Source: Sulfidibacter corallicola (GTDB lineage Bacteria > Acidobacteriota > Holophagae > Acanthopleuribacterales > Acanthopleuribacteraceae). Taken from it: DNA of 64,000 nucleotides. The notes below the pieces were generated by a model. That model was given only the letters and a program-made list of their open reading frames with translations, did no database searches and was not told where the DNA came from. The first letter of the stretch is position 1. Every line of letters starts with the position of its first letter. The stretch lies in NCBI RefSeq assembly GCF_017498545.1, contig NZ_CP071793.1, positions 7,143,001-7,207,000 of the forward strand. The letters are read 5' to 3'. The translations under genes were made by a program, and so were the position numbers. Shown one piece after another: positions 34,404 through 42,994 of this stretch.

Positions 34404-35954
34404 ATGCGCTACGACCCGCGTGTTCCGATCGCCGTTTTTCTGGGCCCCAGCCTGCCGCTCGAAGAAGCGCGCGCCCTGCTACCCCGTGCCAATTACTATC
34501 CCCCGGTCCGTCAGGGGGATCTGTACCGCCTGCTGGCGGCCGCGCCGCACACCATCGTGATCGTCGACGGCGTCTTTCACGGGCAAGCCGCGATCTGGCA
34601 CCGCGAAATCCTCGAAGCCATCGACAACGGCGTACGGGTCGTCGGCGCCTCCAGCATGGGTGCGCTCCGTGCGGCCGAGTTGGCGCCATACGGGATGATC
34701 GGTGTGGGTGGCGTGTTCGCCTGGTATCGCGACGGCTTTTTGGTCGGCGATGACGAGGTGGCGCTGCTGCACGCGGATGCCGATCATCACTACCGTCCCT
34801 TTTCGTTGCCGCTCGTCAATGTTCGCCATGCCCTGCAACGTGCGGTCGCCCAGGCGATCCTCACCGAGGGCCAGGCCGATTCGCTGATACGATCCCAGCA
34901 ACGATTGCCGTTTACACAACGAAACCGCCACGCACTGCTGAGCTCGTCGCCCTTCGAGGCGCTTCCCGAGGAAACCCGAACGCGACTCGCCGCGATGCTG
35001 GGCGAGGAGGGGGCGCCTTTTCCAAAAGATTTGGATCTCAAGCGGTTGGATGCGATCGCCGCATTGACCATGGTGGCGCGGTCGAAGGATCCCCGAACCA
35101 CGGACGATCGAAACCACCGCGCCGACGGGGAAATGGCCGGCGCCAATGCGATCGACCGGCGCAATCGCTTTTATCGCGAGCGTCGCATGCGACAACGGGG
35201 CTTCCTCGCCGAGAACGGGACCCTGATCGCCGGAGCGGCGTTGCTGGCCCAGGCCGAGATCTGCCTTCGGTCGCCCCGCACCCATGGTATCGATCGCGCG
35301 AGCCTGGTTACGAAAGGTTTCCTGATCGACGCCTGGCCGGAGTCGACCGAACGGCCGCGTGCCCCGGACGACGTTCGCCGCGAATTTGCCGATCGCCATC
35401 TCACCAAACTGCGCGCGGATGGGGCGCTGGCGTCCGTGATCGCCGCCAACGGAATCACCCGTCGAGAACTGGACCGGCTACTCGTCGAGCACGCCGACGT
35501 TCAATGGTTGCGCGAAGTTCATGGACCGGCGCGAATCCCGGAATCCTGGCGAGACGCGATCGCCCGTGTCGCCCAGGCTCGTGGCTCGACCGTCGACGAC
35601 GCGCACCGTGAGTTCGGGCTGATGGCGCTCTTGTTGGAATGGGCCGACTTCCACGGGATCGCCGCGCCGGAAGACGTTGTTGCACGGTTCACGGCGCAGT
35701 GGCGGGCCCAACAGGACGATCGGGCCGACATTGGCGATCAGGTTCTCTCGCGTTGGGCGACTTCGGCCTGGCTGCTCACCCAGACGCCTGCCCAATTCGG
35801 CTACCGTTGCTGGCGTTTGGACCTGGCGTTGGTCGCATCCTGGCAATTCAGTGGCGAAGCGGCGCGGCGGTTGACCGCGATCGATCGGGAGAAGGCCGGG
35901 CGGCCTTCCGGTACCGCGACCGAAAAAGAGGAGTCCACCGCTCATGACGCCTGA
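34404..35954 (+). CDS. TfuA-like protein with long C-terminal extension
   Basis: The 516-residue product has a TfuA core in residues 1 to about 210: 'VFLGPSLPLEEARALL', 'YYPPVRQGDLYRLL', 'IVIVDGVFHG' and 'GASSMGALRAAEL', followed by the W-Y-R-D-G segment. TfuA proteins partner YcaO enzymes, and in characterised systems they help deliver sulfur for thioamide formation (trifolitoxin, McrA thioglycine, thioviridamide-type pathways). The remaining 300 residues form a helical, Arg/Ala-rich region I cannot assign; usual TfuA proteins are about half this length. Start: ATG at 34404 with AAAGG upstream; a TTG at 34395 is possible. The stop lies 11 bases inside the YcaO gene (ATG at 35944), so the two are translationally coupled. 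Confidence 0.85.
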   Translation: MRYDPRVPIAVFLGPSLPLEEARALLPRANYYPPVRQGDLYRLLAAAPHTIVIVDGVFHGQAAIWHREILEAIDNGVRVVGASSMGALRAAELAPYGMIGVGGVFAWYRDGFLVGDDEVALLHADADHHYRPFSLPLVNVRHALQRAVAQAILTEGQADSLIRSQQRLPFTQRNRHALLSSSPFEALPEETRTRLAAMLGEEGAPFPKDLDLKRLDAIAALTMVARSKDPRTTDDRNHRADGEMAGANAIDRRNRFYRERRMRQRGFLAENGTLIAGAALLAQAEICLRSPRTHGIDRASLVTKGFLIDAWPESTERPRAPDDVRREFADRHLTKLRADGALASVIAANGITRRELDRLLVEHADVQWLREVHGPARIPESWRDAIARVAQARGSTVDDAHREFGLMALLLEWADFHGIAAPEDVVARFTAQWRAQQDDRADIGDQVLSRWATSAWLLTQTPAQFGYRCWRLDLALVASWQFSGEAARRLTAIDREKAGRPSGTATEKEESTAHDA

Positions 35955-37173
35955 ATTCAGTTCACGGCCGGTCGGGAAAGGATCCGAACTGAGCGCCCTG
36001 TTTCGCCACGGCGCCTGCCGGCTGATCTCGCCGGATCGGACCCTGGCCCGCATCGGTCCCAAGCTGGAAGCCTGTGGCATCACCCGTTGCGCCGAAGTGA
36101 CCGGGCTCGACGAGGCGTTCGGCGTGCCCACTTTCTGTGCCATACGTCCGCGAGCCCTGGTGCTGCAAACCTCCAACGGCAAAGGCCTCACGCGCGAGGC
36201 GGCCCAGGTTTCGGCACTGATGGAAGCCATCGAGTTGCACCACGCCGAATTCCCCGATCTCTCGCGATTGCGGTTCGCCTCCGAGGCCGAGCTGGTCGCG
36301 GCCGGGCTTCGAACCCTTTCGCCGCGGGTGATCGATGGCTCCCTGTCCCGGCATTGGCGAAGGAATGCCCGGCTGGAGTGGATCGAGGGCCGCACCCTGA
36401 ATTCGGCGACCGCAGGTTCCGCCCTGTCCGATTCGGCGATCTGGGTGCCCGCGGGGGCCGCAACTTTTCGCGAACCCACCTGGCACCGCACCACCAGCAA
36501 CGGCCTGGCCAGTGGCAACCACATAGTCGAGGCCGAACTTCACGCGCTTTACGAGCTGTTGGAGCGCGATGCCCTTGCCGGATTGCAGGTCGCGGGACGC
36601 CTTGCGGTGCGCGAGCGCTGTGCCGTCATCGACCCCACCTCCGTAACGCATCACCGCATCGCCCCGATCCTCGAGGCCGTTCGTCAAGTCGGATGCAAGG
36701 TGGTCCTGCTTTGGGTGCCCGCGCGCGTGGCACGTCACGTGATTTGGGCCGCGCTGCTGGATTCGCGGCCCTTCGCCTCGGTATCGACCCTCAATACCGG
36801 CGCCGGCTGCCACCACGATTTGGATGTGGCCTTGGCCAGGGCCCTCACCGAAGCGATTCAGTCCAGGCTTTCCTTCATACACGGCGGCCGCGAGGATATC
36901 GTCGAAAAGCCCGCCTTTTCGGGATCGGTTTCCACGGAAACCCCAGCCTGGCGGTTTTTCGATGGTCTGGTCGGCAATACGCCCTTCGCGACCCTGCGCG
37001 ACACGTGCCCCCAGTTCAGCGACTTGGGGGTGGCTCGCGACGACCTTCTCGATCGGCTCGGTTCAGCCGTTGTGGCGCAACCGATCGCCGTCGATTTGAC
37101 ACGGCCGGAATTGGCGATTCCCGTCGTCAAGGTGTTGGTGCCGGGCCTCCGTTTCAATCCCGCCCTTTCTTGA
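35944..37173 (+). CDS. YcaO-domain protein (ATP-dependent amide-backbone-modifying enzyme)
   Basis: The 409-residue product shows the YcaO ATP-binding signatures: 'SNGKGLTREAAQVSALMEA' (77-95), 'SNGLASGNHIVEAELHALYE' (185-204) running into 'LLERDA', and 'ALTEAIQSRL' near residue 300. YcaO enzymes phosphorylate a peptide amide oxygen to make azolines, amidines or, with TfuA, thioamides. The C-terminus lacks the Pro-rich tail of azoline-forming cyclodehydratases, and no E1-like or F-protein partner is encoded, so the TfuA pairing favours thioamidation. It overlaps the TfuA gene by 11 bases and ends 27 bases before the stop of the convergent LysR gene. Confidence 0.88.
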   Translation: MTPEFSSRPVGKGSELSALFRHGACRLISPDRTLARIGPKLEACGITRCAEVTGLDEAFGVPTFCAIRPRALVLQTSNGKGLTREAAQVSALMEAIELHHAEFPDLSRLRFASEAELVAAGLRTLSPRVIDGSLSRHWRRNARLEWIEGRTLNSATAGSALSDSAIWVPAGAATFREPTWHRTTSNGLASGNHIVEAELHALYELLERDALAGLQVAGRLAVRERCAVIDPTSVTHHRIAPILEAVRQVGCKVVLLWVPARVARHVIWAALLDSRPFASVSTLNTGAGCHHDLDVALARALTEAIQSRLSFIHGGREDIVEKPAFSGSVSTETPAWRFFDGLVGNTPFATLRDTCPQFSDLGVARDDLLDRLGSAVVAQPIAVDLTRPELAIPVVKVLVPGLRFNPALS

Positions 37174-37200
37174 CGGGAGCCCTGACGGCTTCGCGATGCC

Positions 37201-38106
37201 CTAGGGCGTTTTGATCGCCGTGGGGGAAAGGTGTTCGGCGCACATGTCGAGGAAGAGACGTGCCAGCCTGGAAAGCCCTTTCGTACCGGTGTGCACCGCC
37301 AACAGGTCGATTTCCGGAAGGAGCCATTCGGGCATCAGGTGCATGAGCTTGCGCTGCCGCAATCCTTCCTGGCAAAGGATGGAGGGCAGTTCGCCAATGC
37401 CGAGTCCCCACGCGACCGCGGTTTGGACGGCGGCGTAGTCGTTGACGGCGAGATCCGGCTGAAGGGTCATGCGCTCCCGTGTCTCGCCGCGGGAAAACGA
37501 CCAATCCACCTGGGATCGGCCCTGGAAACCGAACCCCACGATGCGGTGTTTGGCGAGATCGCCGGGGATTCGCGGACAGCCGCGCTCCGCCACGTACATC
37601 GGCGATGCGACCAACAGGTGCCGATAGGTCGCCAGCTTGCGCACGACCAGCTTGGGCGCGGCCACCGGTGTGACTCGAAACGAAACATCGACCTGATGTT
37701 CCACGAAATCGAGGACCCGCTCCGTCACGAAGATCGCCACCCGCGCTTTGGGGTATCGCTGTTGGAACAGGCCGATGATCGGCAGAAGAAGGCGCTCGGC
37801 CAGGTTTGGCGGCACCGTGATGCGCAGCAACCCGCTCGCTTCCGACTGGCGTTCCGCCACCATTCGATTGGCCGTCTTGAAGGCCTCGACGCCGCGGCGA
37901 CAATGCTCGAAATAGGCGGTGCCGACCTCCGTGACGCGCACCTTGCGCTTGCCGCGTTCGAGGAGCCGGACCTGAAGTGCGTCCTCCAGCTCCGATATTT
38001 TGCGGCTGACGGTGGAAAGGGGCATGCCAAGCCGTTTGCCTGCAGCGGTAAAGCTACCGGCTTGAACGATTTCCACGAAAACCGCCATGGCGTCGATCTT
38101 ATCCAT
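37201..38106 (-). CDS. LysR-family transcriptional regulator
   Basis: The 301-residue product has an N-terminal winged helix-turn-helix ('AVFVEIVQAGSFTAAGKRLG' ... 'STVSRKISELEDAL', residues 7-45) and a LysR substrate-binding domain with 'ASGLLRITVP', typical of the CrgA/DmlR-like subgroup. The ATG at 38106 gives the usual LysR length; a frame reaching 38301 lacks family features. It is divergent from the VOC gene, the classic LysR arrangement, and a dyad in the shared intergenic region could be its site. Whether it also controls the convergent methyltransferase-TfuA-YcaO operon cannot be told. Confidence 0.92.
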   Translation of the reverse strand: MDKIDAMAVFVEIVQAGSFTAAGKRLGMPLSTVSRKISELEDALQVRLLERGKRKVRVTEVGTAYFEHCRRGVEAFKTANRMVAERQSEASGLLRITVPPNLAERLLLPIIGLFQQRYPKARVAIFVTERVLDFVEHQVDVSFRVTPVAAPKLVVRKLATYRHLLVASPMYVAERGCPRIPGDLAKHRIVGFGFQGRSQVDWSFSRGETRERMTLQPDLAVNDYAAVQTAVAWGLGIGELPSILCQEGLRQRKLMHLMPEWLLPEIDLLAVHTGTKGLSRLARLFLDMCAEHLSPTAIKTP

Positions 38107-38129
38107 CTGTCTTCCAAATATGGAATGAT

Positions 38130-38155
38130 TGGTTTCAATATTATCAATTGTACCA
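38130..38155. promoter_or_regulatory. Possible LysR operator dyad
   Basis: TGGTTTCAAT (38130-38139) faces ATTGTACCA (38147-38155), an imperfect dyad TGGT-N2-CAAT / ATTG-N-ACCA. It sits in the AT-rich gap between divergent lysR-type and VOC genes, 24 bases from the LysR start. LysR sites are usually T-N11-A dyads in such positions. The fit is only suggestive. Confidence 0.35.
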
Positions 38156-38275
38156 TTGGTGGGATGACGATAGGATGCAGAAAGCATCGAATCCGAGGGC
38201 CGTGGCTGCCGCTCCACCAGGCAGCGGTGCCGCGGTTCTCGACCCAATCCATTTCCAGGAGGCATGTGCCGAACC

Positions 38276-38629
38276 ATGACCCACAAGAACCACTCCATCA
38301 ATTACATCGAGTTTCCCCTGGTCGACAACGCGGCGACCAAGGCTTTTTACAGCGGCGTCTTTGGCTGGACCTTCCAGGATTGGGGGCCCACCTACATCAG
38401 TTTCACGGGTGCGGAAGTCGAGGGCGGCTTCAATGGCCAGGATGCCGTGGTGGCGGGTGCCTCCGGCGTGCTGGTCGTGCTCTATGCCGACGATTTGGAG
38501 GCGACCGAACAAAAAGTCCGCGACGCGGGCGGCGAGATCGCCAAGGGCATCTACGCCTTCCCTGGCGGAAGACGGTTCCATTTCGTGGATCCCAACGGGA
38601 ACGAGTTGGCGGTGTGGTCGGAGAAGTGA
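38276..38629 (+). CDS. VOC-superfamily (glyoxalase/bleomycin-resistance-like) protein
   Basis: The 117-residue product opens 'INYIEFPLVDNAATKAFYSG' (8-27) with 'VFGW' following, the first beta-alpha-beta module of VOC proteins, and ends 'GRRFHFVDPNGNELAVWSEK', the metal-binding second module (His near residue 102, Glu near 111). Such proteins act as small lyases, dioxygenases or antibiotic-binding resistance proteins, usually as dimers. AGGAGG lies upstream; an ATG at 38264 is too close to it, and 38276 is 12-13 bases away, so the start is a compromise. It is divergent from the LysR gene and probably its target. A link to the nearby RiPP-like operon, for example as immunity, is speculative. 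Confidence 0.88.
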   Translation: MTHKNHSINYIEFPLVDNAATKAFYSGVFGWTFQDWGPTYISFTGAEVEGGFNGQDAVVAGASGVLVVLYADDLEATEQKVRDAGGEIAKGIYAFPGGRRFHFVDPNGNELAVWSEK

Positions 38630-38708
38630 TCTCGATCCGGATGGCCTGAGATTTTTTAACCGCTGGGTGCCCAGGTTGGAAACCAATCGAAACGATTCGC
38701 TCGGAAGT

Positions 38709-39455
38709 TCCCGTAATTGTGCGAGGGGCGTCGCCGCTGTAGGTGTCGGGCCCGCCCGGGGCGCCGGGCCGACGCTTCGAAGTGATAAATCTCAAAGTCC
38801 CCGCATCTCGAGAGAGGCGTAAGGCCTGGAGGTTGGCCCGCTGGGCCGACGCGTCGAAGTAACCCAAGCAGCAGCAACCAATTGCACCAAAGAGCGAAGC
38901 CGATCATTACCCTCGCGGTGCACCAACGAAGGCCCACCGTCCAAGGTCCCCGCATCGTGAGAGGGGCGTAAGGTCTGTAGGTGGAGCAGCTTGCTCCACC
39001 AATCGAAGCCACGTAACCGCATATTTTCGAACTCTTAAAGAGCGAAGCGTCTCCAGTAGGCAGCCACGCGTTCATTGAAGCCCCAATCTGCGAAAAGCCC
39101 GCATATTGAGAGGGGCGTCGAGCCTGTAGGTTGGCCCGCTGGGCCGACGCGTCGAAGTAACCCAAGCAGCAGCAACCAATTGCACCAAAGAGCGAAGCCG
39201 ATCATTACCCTCACGGCGCACCAACGAAGGCCCACCGTCCAAGGTTCCCGCATCGTGAGAGGGGCGTAAGGTCTGTAGGTGGAGCAGCTTGCTCCACCAA
39301 TCGAAGCCACGTAACCGCATATTTTCGAACTCTTAAAGAGCGAAGCGTCTCCAGTAGGCAGCCACGCGTTCATTGAAGCCCCAATTTGCGAAAAGCCCGC
39401 ATCATGAGAGGGGCGTAAGGTCTGTAGGTGGCGCAGCTTGCTCCACCAATCGAAG
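38709..39455 (+). repeat. 149-bp hairpin repeat array 1
   Basis: The block (G)CCCGCAT-N-(G)TGAGAGGGGCG recurs at 38799, 38948, 39097, 39246 and 39395, an exact 149-base period, preceded by a degenerate short unit at 38709 (90 bases). Each unit holds a stem-loop after CTGTAG or similar. Odd units carry GTTGGCCC-GCT-GGGCCGAC (for example 38832-38850) and even units GGTGGAGCA-GCT-TGCTCCACC (for example 38980-39000), so neighbouring units alternate and a 298-base supercopy is nearly perfectly duplicated. Each unit ends with AAAGAGCGAAGC and a variable stretch. It is noncoding. Confidence 0.93.
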
Positions 39456-39650
39456 CTACCTAACACAGATCGAAATCGATCATCGAGAGATCCAGAGGCC
39501 CGACTTATCCGCTTCGCTCCTTTACCACTTGATCTTGCGAAGCCTGAGTCGCTTCGAAGTGTCGGGCCAGCGGCCTTACCGGCCCTGCCCAACCTACTGC
39601 CGCGCCGACCCCCACAGCATGCGGGAACTTCTCGGCTGAATCGCTTCGAT
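39456..39650 (-). repeat. Inverted terminal unit of array 1
   Basis: Read on the minus strand, TTCCCGCATGCTGTGGGGGTC leads to GTAGGTTGGG, then a 14-base-like insert CAGGGCCGGTAAGGC, then GCTGGCCCGAC and a CTTCGAAGC end. It is thus an inverted family unit closing the array, with an insert resembling the 14-bp unit next to its loop. The remaining bases up to 39889 show nothing else. Confidence 0.7.
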
Positions 39651-39889
39651 GGAATCGGGTATCGATGGACATCAGGCGATCTCCCCGTCGATACCCGTTT
39701 CGAGGAATTCGAGGCGAACCAGCGGTTGTTTATGGTACCAATCGAAGAAACGGAGTACATTTCACATACCGCTCTCACATTTTCCGCCTCTCAACTTTCC
39801 AACTTCCAATTCTTTGTTGCGCTTTCGGTGGGATATCCGATAAGTGCAATAAAGGTTCGCTTTCAAACGGTGTTCACAGGGAGGTCGCC

Positions 39890-40228
39890 ATGCAAGAGCA
39901 TCGGGGTTTCAAAAGAGTTGCCGTGGAGCACCTGGTCTCCTTCAAGATCATGGAAGATGACCACAGGACCGCTGTCAAACAGGGCATGGCCCTGGAGCTG
40001 GACTTCAGCCGGACCGGGCTTCATCTGGAACTGCCCGAGGAGGTCCATGTCGGAGATTGGCTCGAACTCAGCATCGGCATGGAAAACAAGGTCGTGGATG
40101 TCACCGGAGAGGTGGTCTGGGTGAAACGGGTTCCCGATATGTGGGAAGTGGGTTTCAAGCTGGACTCGTGCCCCCCGGATTACAAGGAGATCGTGCGATC
40201 CTGGCTCGAGAGCCTGGGAGAAGCCTAG
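39890..40228 (+). CDS. PilZ-domain protein (cyclic-di-GMP binding)
   Basis: The 112-residue product begins 'MQEHRGFKRVAVEHLV', giving the RxxxR motif (R5-x3-R9), and continues with 'LDFSRTGLHLELP', giving the D/N-x-S-x2-G motif, the two loops that bind cyclic-di-GMP. It consists of the PilZ barrel alone, with no fused output, so it should act by binding a partner. GGGAGG lies six bases before the ATG. A frame extending upstream to 39665 is noncoding repeat flank. It is a single gene between the repeat array and the end of efflux operon 2. Confidence 0.88.
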   Translation: MQEHRGFKRVAVEHLVSFKIMEDDHRTAVKQGMALELDFSRTGLHLELPEEVHVGDWLELSIGMENKVVDVTGEVVWVKRVPDMWEVGFKLDSCPPDYKEIVRSWLESLGEA

Positions 40229-40411
40229 CCCCGGTTGAACCACATCGACGCGATCGCCACGTCGGCCGCCGGACGTGAGATCGCCGAAGGATGACATGGG
40301 TTGTCCATGTCGCGATATCCGATGAGCTCCGTCGAACGACGGCCGCGAGAAACCGACCCGGACGAGGGAAGCACGACGGGGTCGTCTTCGATCCTGTCCG
40401 GTTCGGTGAGT

Positions 40412-41635
40412 TCACACGTTTCGCGATGCGATGGCCGGCTCGATGCGGGAGCCTCGCCAGGCCGGCCACAGGGTCGCCGCCAGGCCGATCGACCAGAGGA
40501 ACACCAGGCTGATCAGGACCAGGATCGGTGTCAACGGCTGGCCGGAGGTCTGAACGATCAGGATGCGGTTCAACCCGATCGCCAGCGCCAGACCCAAGGT
40601 CATGCCCAGCACCGTGACCAGGCTGTTCTCCACGAAGAAGAACCGCAGAATCGCCACCCGGGTGGCACCCAAGGCGCGCCGGACGCCGATCTGATGGGTG
40701 CGTCGCGCCACCGAAAACCACGTCATGCCCAGCAGGCCGATGGCGGTCACGAGCACCAACAGGACGACCACCGAACTCAACACGATGATCACGAAGCGGT
40801 TGAAGAAATAGGCGGTCTCTTTCATGCTCTCGACCGAGCGGATTCTCAGGACCCGGTCCGGGTATTTGGCCAACAAGAGGTCGTTCAACGCCGCGATGGT
40901 GGTGTCGCGGTGGCCCGGCTCGGTGCGGACCAGGTAGGAGCTGAAGCCGGCCGAGGTACGGAGCCCGGGAAAGAAGATGATGCGCGTTTCCATGGGCCCG
41001 CCGTTGTCGTAGGGCGTGTACATGTAGTCCACGATGCCCACGATGGTACAGGCGAGGCCCTCGATTTGGATATCGACCTGCTTGCCCAGCCCGTTCCCGT
41101 CGGGGTACAGCGCATCGGCCAAGTCTCTGGTGACCAGGACGTTGAGCTGCTCCGGAAGATCGCTGGTGCGCAATACGTCGGCTTCGGTGAAGTCGCGTCC
41201 CTCCGCAATCGAGAGTCCGAAGGTCTCGACCATGTGACTGCCGCCGATGTAGCGCGGTGCCCGTACCAATGCCGTGTCCGGTGCGCCCAGGGGCTTGGCC
41301 TGGAGCGAACTGCCGCCGCCCTGGAGCGGGAAGGGCGACACCAGCACCGCGTCCCGGATTTCCGGGCGGGCGCGAAGCAGCGCCATGTCGTCCGCGACCA
41401 CCTGTTGTCGGTAGCTCGATTCTTCGAAGGCGGTGCCGAAGGGGTTGATGGAAATCGCGATCAGGTTCTCCTCGTCCAGGCCCGATTCCTTGCCGACCCG
41501 TTCGATTTCCCGCTTGACCATGGTCACGCAATTCAGGCCGATCGCCAGGGTGATCGCGATTTCGAAGACCAGCAACCCGAAGCCGATCTTGTTGCGGAGC
41601 ATGCCCCGAAAAATGGGTCCCAATTCCAGATTCAT
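40412..41635 (-). CDS. ABC transporter permease, FtsX/MacB-like (second permease of efflux operon 2)
   Basis: The 407-residue product has an N-terminal helix ('GFGLLVFEIAITLAIGLN'), a MacB-type periplasmic domain (about 45-275) and three C-terminal helices, with 'RRTHQIGVRRALGATRVAIL' as the ATPase-coupling segment and 'LWPAWRGSRIEPAIA' at the end. AGGAGG precedes the ATG at 41635; a frame to 42004 runs into the upstream gene and is an artefact. It is the last gene of the operon. Confidence 0.9.
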   Translation of the reverse strand: MNLELGPIFRGMLRNKIGFGLLVFEIAITLAIGLNCVTMVKREIERVGKESGLDEENLIAISINPFGTAFEESSYRQQVVADDMALLRARPEIRDAVLVSPFPLQGGGSSLQAKPLGAPDTALVRAPRYIGGSHMVETFGLSIAEGRDFTEADVLRTSDLPEQLNVLVTRDLADALYPDGNGLGKQVDIQIEGLACTIVGIVDYMYTPYDNGGPMETRIIFFPGLRTSAGFSSYLVRTEPGHRDTTIAALNDLLLAKYPDRVLRIRSVESMKETAYFFNRFVIIVLSSVVVLLVLVTAIGLLGMTWFSVARRTHQIGVRRALGATRVAILRFFFVENSLVTVLGMTLGLALAIGLNRILIVQTSGQPLTPILVLISLVFLWSIGLAATLWPAWRGSRIEPAIASRNV

Positions 41636-41646
41636 CACAACCTCCT

Positions 41647-42981
41647 TCACTGCAATTTCAACTGCACGGCCGGCGCGATTTGGCACGCCCGCCACGCGGG
41701 ATAGACGCCCGCCACCAGGCTGGCGATCAGCGAGAGGCCCAGGGCCAACCAGAACATCGAGGGTTCCACGCTGAAGACTTGATCGTGGAAGATGGAGGAA
41801 GGCACCGCGGCGTTGATGAATCGCAGCAAGGCGCCCGAGGCGACCAGGCCGGCCAGGCCGCCGGCGATGCCCAGCAGCCAGCATTCCAGCAGGTGTTGGG
41901 CGAAGATGGAGCGTTTGGAGGCGCCCAACGCCCGATGCACGCCGACCAACCCGGAGCGGCTGAGGAACTTGCCCAGCAAGAGACCGGTGATGTTGAGGGC
42001 GCAAATCAACAGGAACATGACGGAGATCCAGGCCATGGCACGGGTCTGCTCGGCCGAGTCGTTACGCTGGGCCAGCCAGTTCAACAGGGGCGTGACCCGG
42101 TTGTTGTTTTCGCGCGGGAAACGGCCCAACTCGCGCTGGCCGGCGGCGTAGGCGTCCAAGTAATCGTGATAGGCCCGGCGTTTGCCCGAGTCGAGTTCGA
42201 CCCAGAACTGGATCCAACACATCTCGGTGGCGGCCAGGAATTTGGCGGTGTCGTCGCGCGGGACCCTGGGACCCCAATTGTCCGTGTTGCCGGAGATGGA
42301 CAGGCCCGTGTCGTCTTCCTTGATGAAGTCGAAGGGAACCAGGATTTCACAGGTATCGCCGAATACGTCGTTGATGGTGTCGTAGTACTTGGGCGTCGGA
42401 TTGAAATGATCCAGCACGCCGATCACCGAGAAATTGCGTTTGCCGATGCGAAGCTGTCGACCCACGCTATCCTCTCCGCCAAACAGCTTTTCGTTGGCCT
42501 CCTGGCTGAGCACGCACACCGGATCACGATTGCGATCGGCCGCTTGGTTCCATCCCTGGCCGTAGCGGAACGGTGCCTGGGTCAAGGGGAAGAACCCGGC
42601 ATGGACCAATTGGACGGCCGCGCGGTAGGGACGCACCAGGTCGTTTTCGGGGAACACGAAACTGAGGCCGGTACCCACGCCGGTTTGATGGCGGGGGATG
42701 TCGCTCTCCATGATGCCGACCATGTCGCGATAGGTGATCTGCTTGGGCGGCTCTCCGGGCGCCACGTCGAAGAACTGGCTGTCGGGATCCCAACTGTCCA
42801 TGCGCACGTTGAACAGCTTATCGCTTTTGGCGGGGAAGGGATCGCGCGTCAAGATGTTCTCGACACTGATGATCGTGGTCGACACCGTGACGCCGATGCC
42901 GATGGCGAACACGGTCACCAGACTGATCAGCGGCGTGGCGCGCAGGCTCTTGACGGCCATGTGTACATAGAATCCCAGCAT
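41647..42981 (-). CDS. ABC transporter permease, FtsX/MacB-like (first permease of efflux operon 2)
   Basis: The 444-residue product has an N-terminal helix ('ISLVTVFAIGIGVTVSTTII'), a large periplasmic domain with a MacB core (about 50-320), and FtsX helices with 'GLVGVHRALGASKRSIFAQH'. The start at 42981 follows AAAGGAG; an extension to 43053 overlaps the ATPase gene. It differs from the other permease, so a heterodimer is likely. The spacing to the next gene is 11 bases. Confidence 0.9.
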   Translation of the reverse strand: MLGFYVHMAVKSLRATPLISLVTVFAIGIGVTVSTTIISVENILTRDPFPAKSDKLFNVRMDSWDPDSQFFDVAPGEPPKQITYRDMVGIMESDIPRHQTGVGTGLSFVFPENDLVRPYRAAVQLVHAGFFPLTQAPFRYGQGWNQAADRNRDPVCVLSQEANEKLFGGEDSVGRQLRIGKRNFSVIGVLDHFNPTPKYYDTINDVFGDTCEILVPFDFIKEDDTGLSISGNTDNWGPRVPRDDTAKFLAATEMCWIQFWVELDSGKRRAYHDYLDAYAAGQRELGRFPRENNNRVTPLLNWLAQRNDSAEQTRAMAWISVMFLLICALNITGLLLGKFLSRSGLVGVHRALGASKRSIFAQHLLECWLLGIAGGLAGLVASGALLRFINAAVPSSIFHDQVFSVEPSMFWLALGLSLIASLVAGVYPAWRACQIAPAVQLKLQ

Positions 42982-42994
42982 GGTCTGACTCCTT

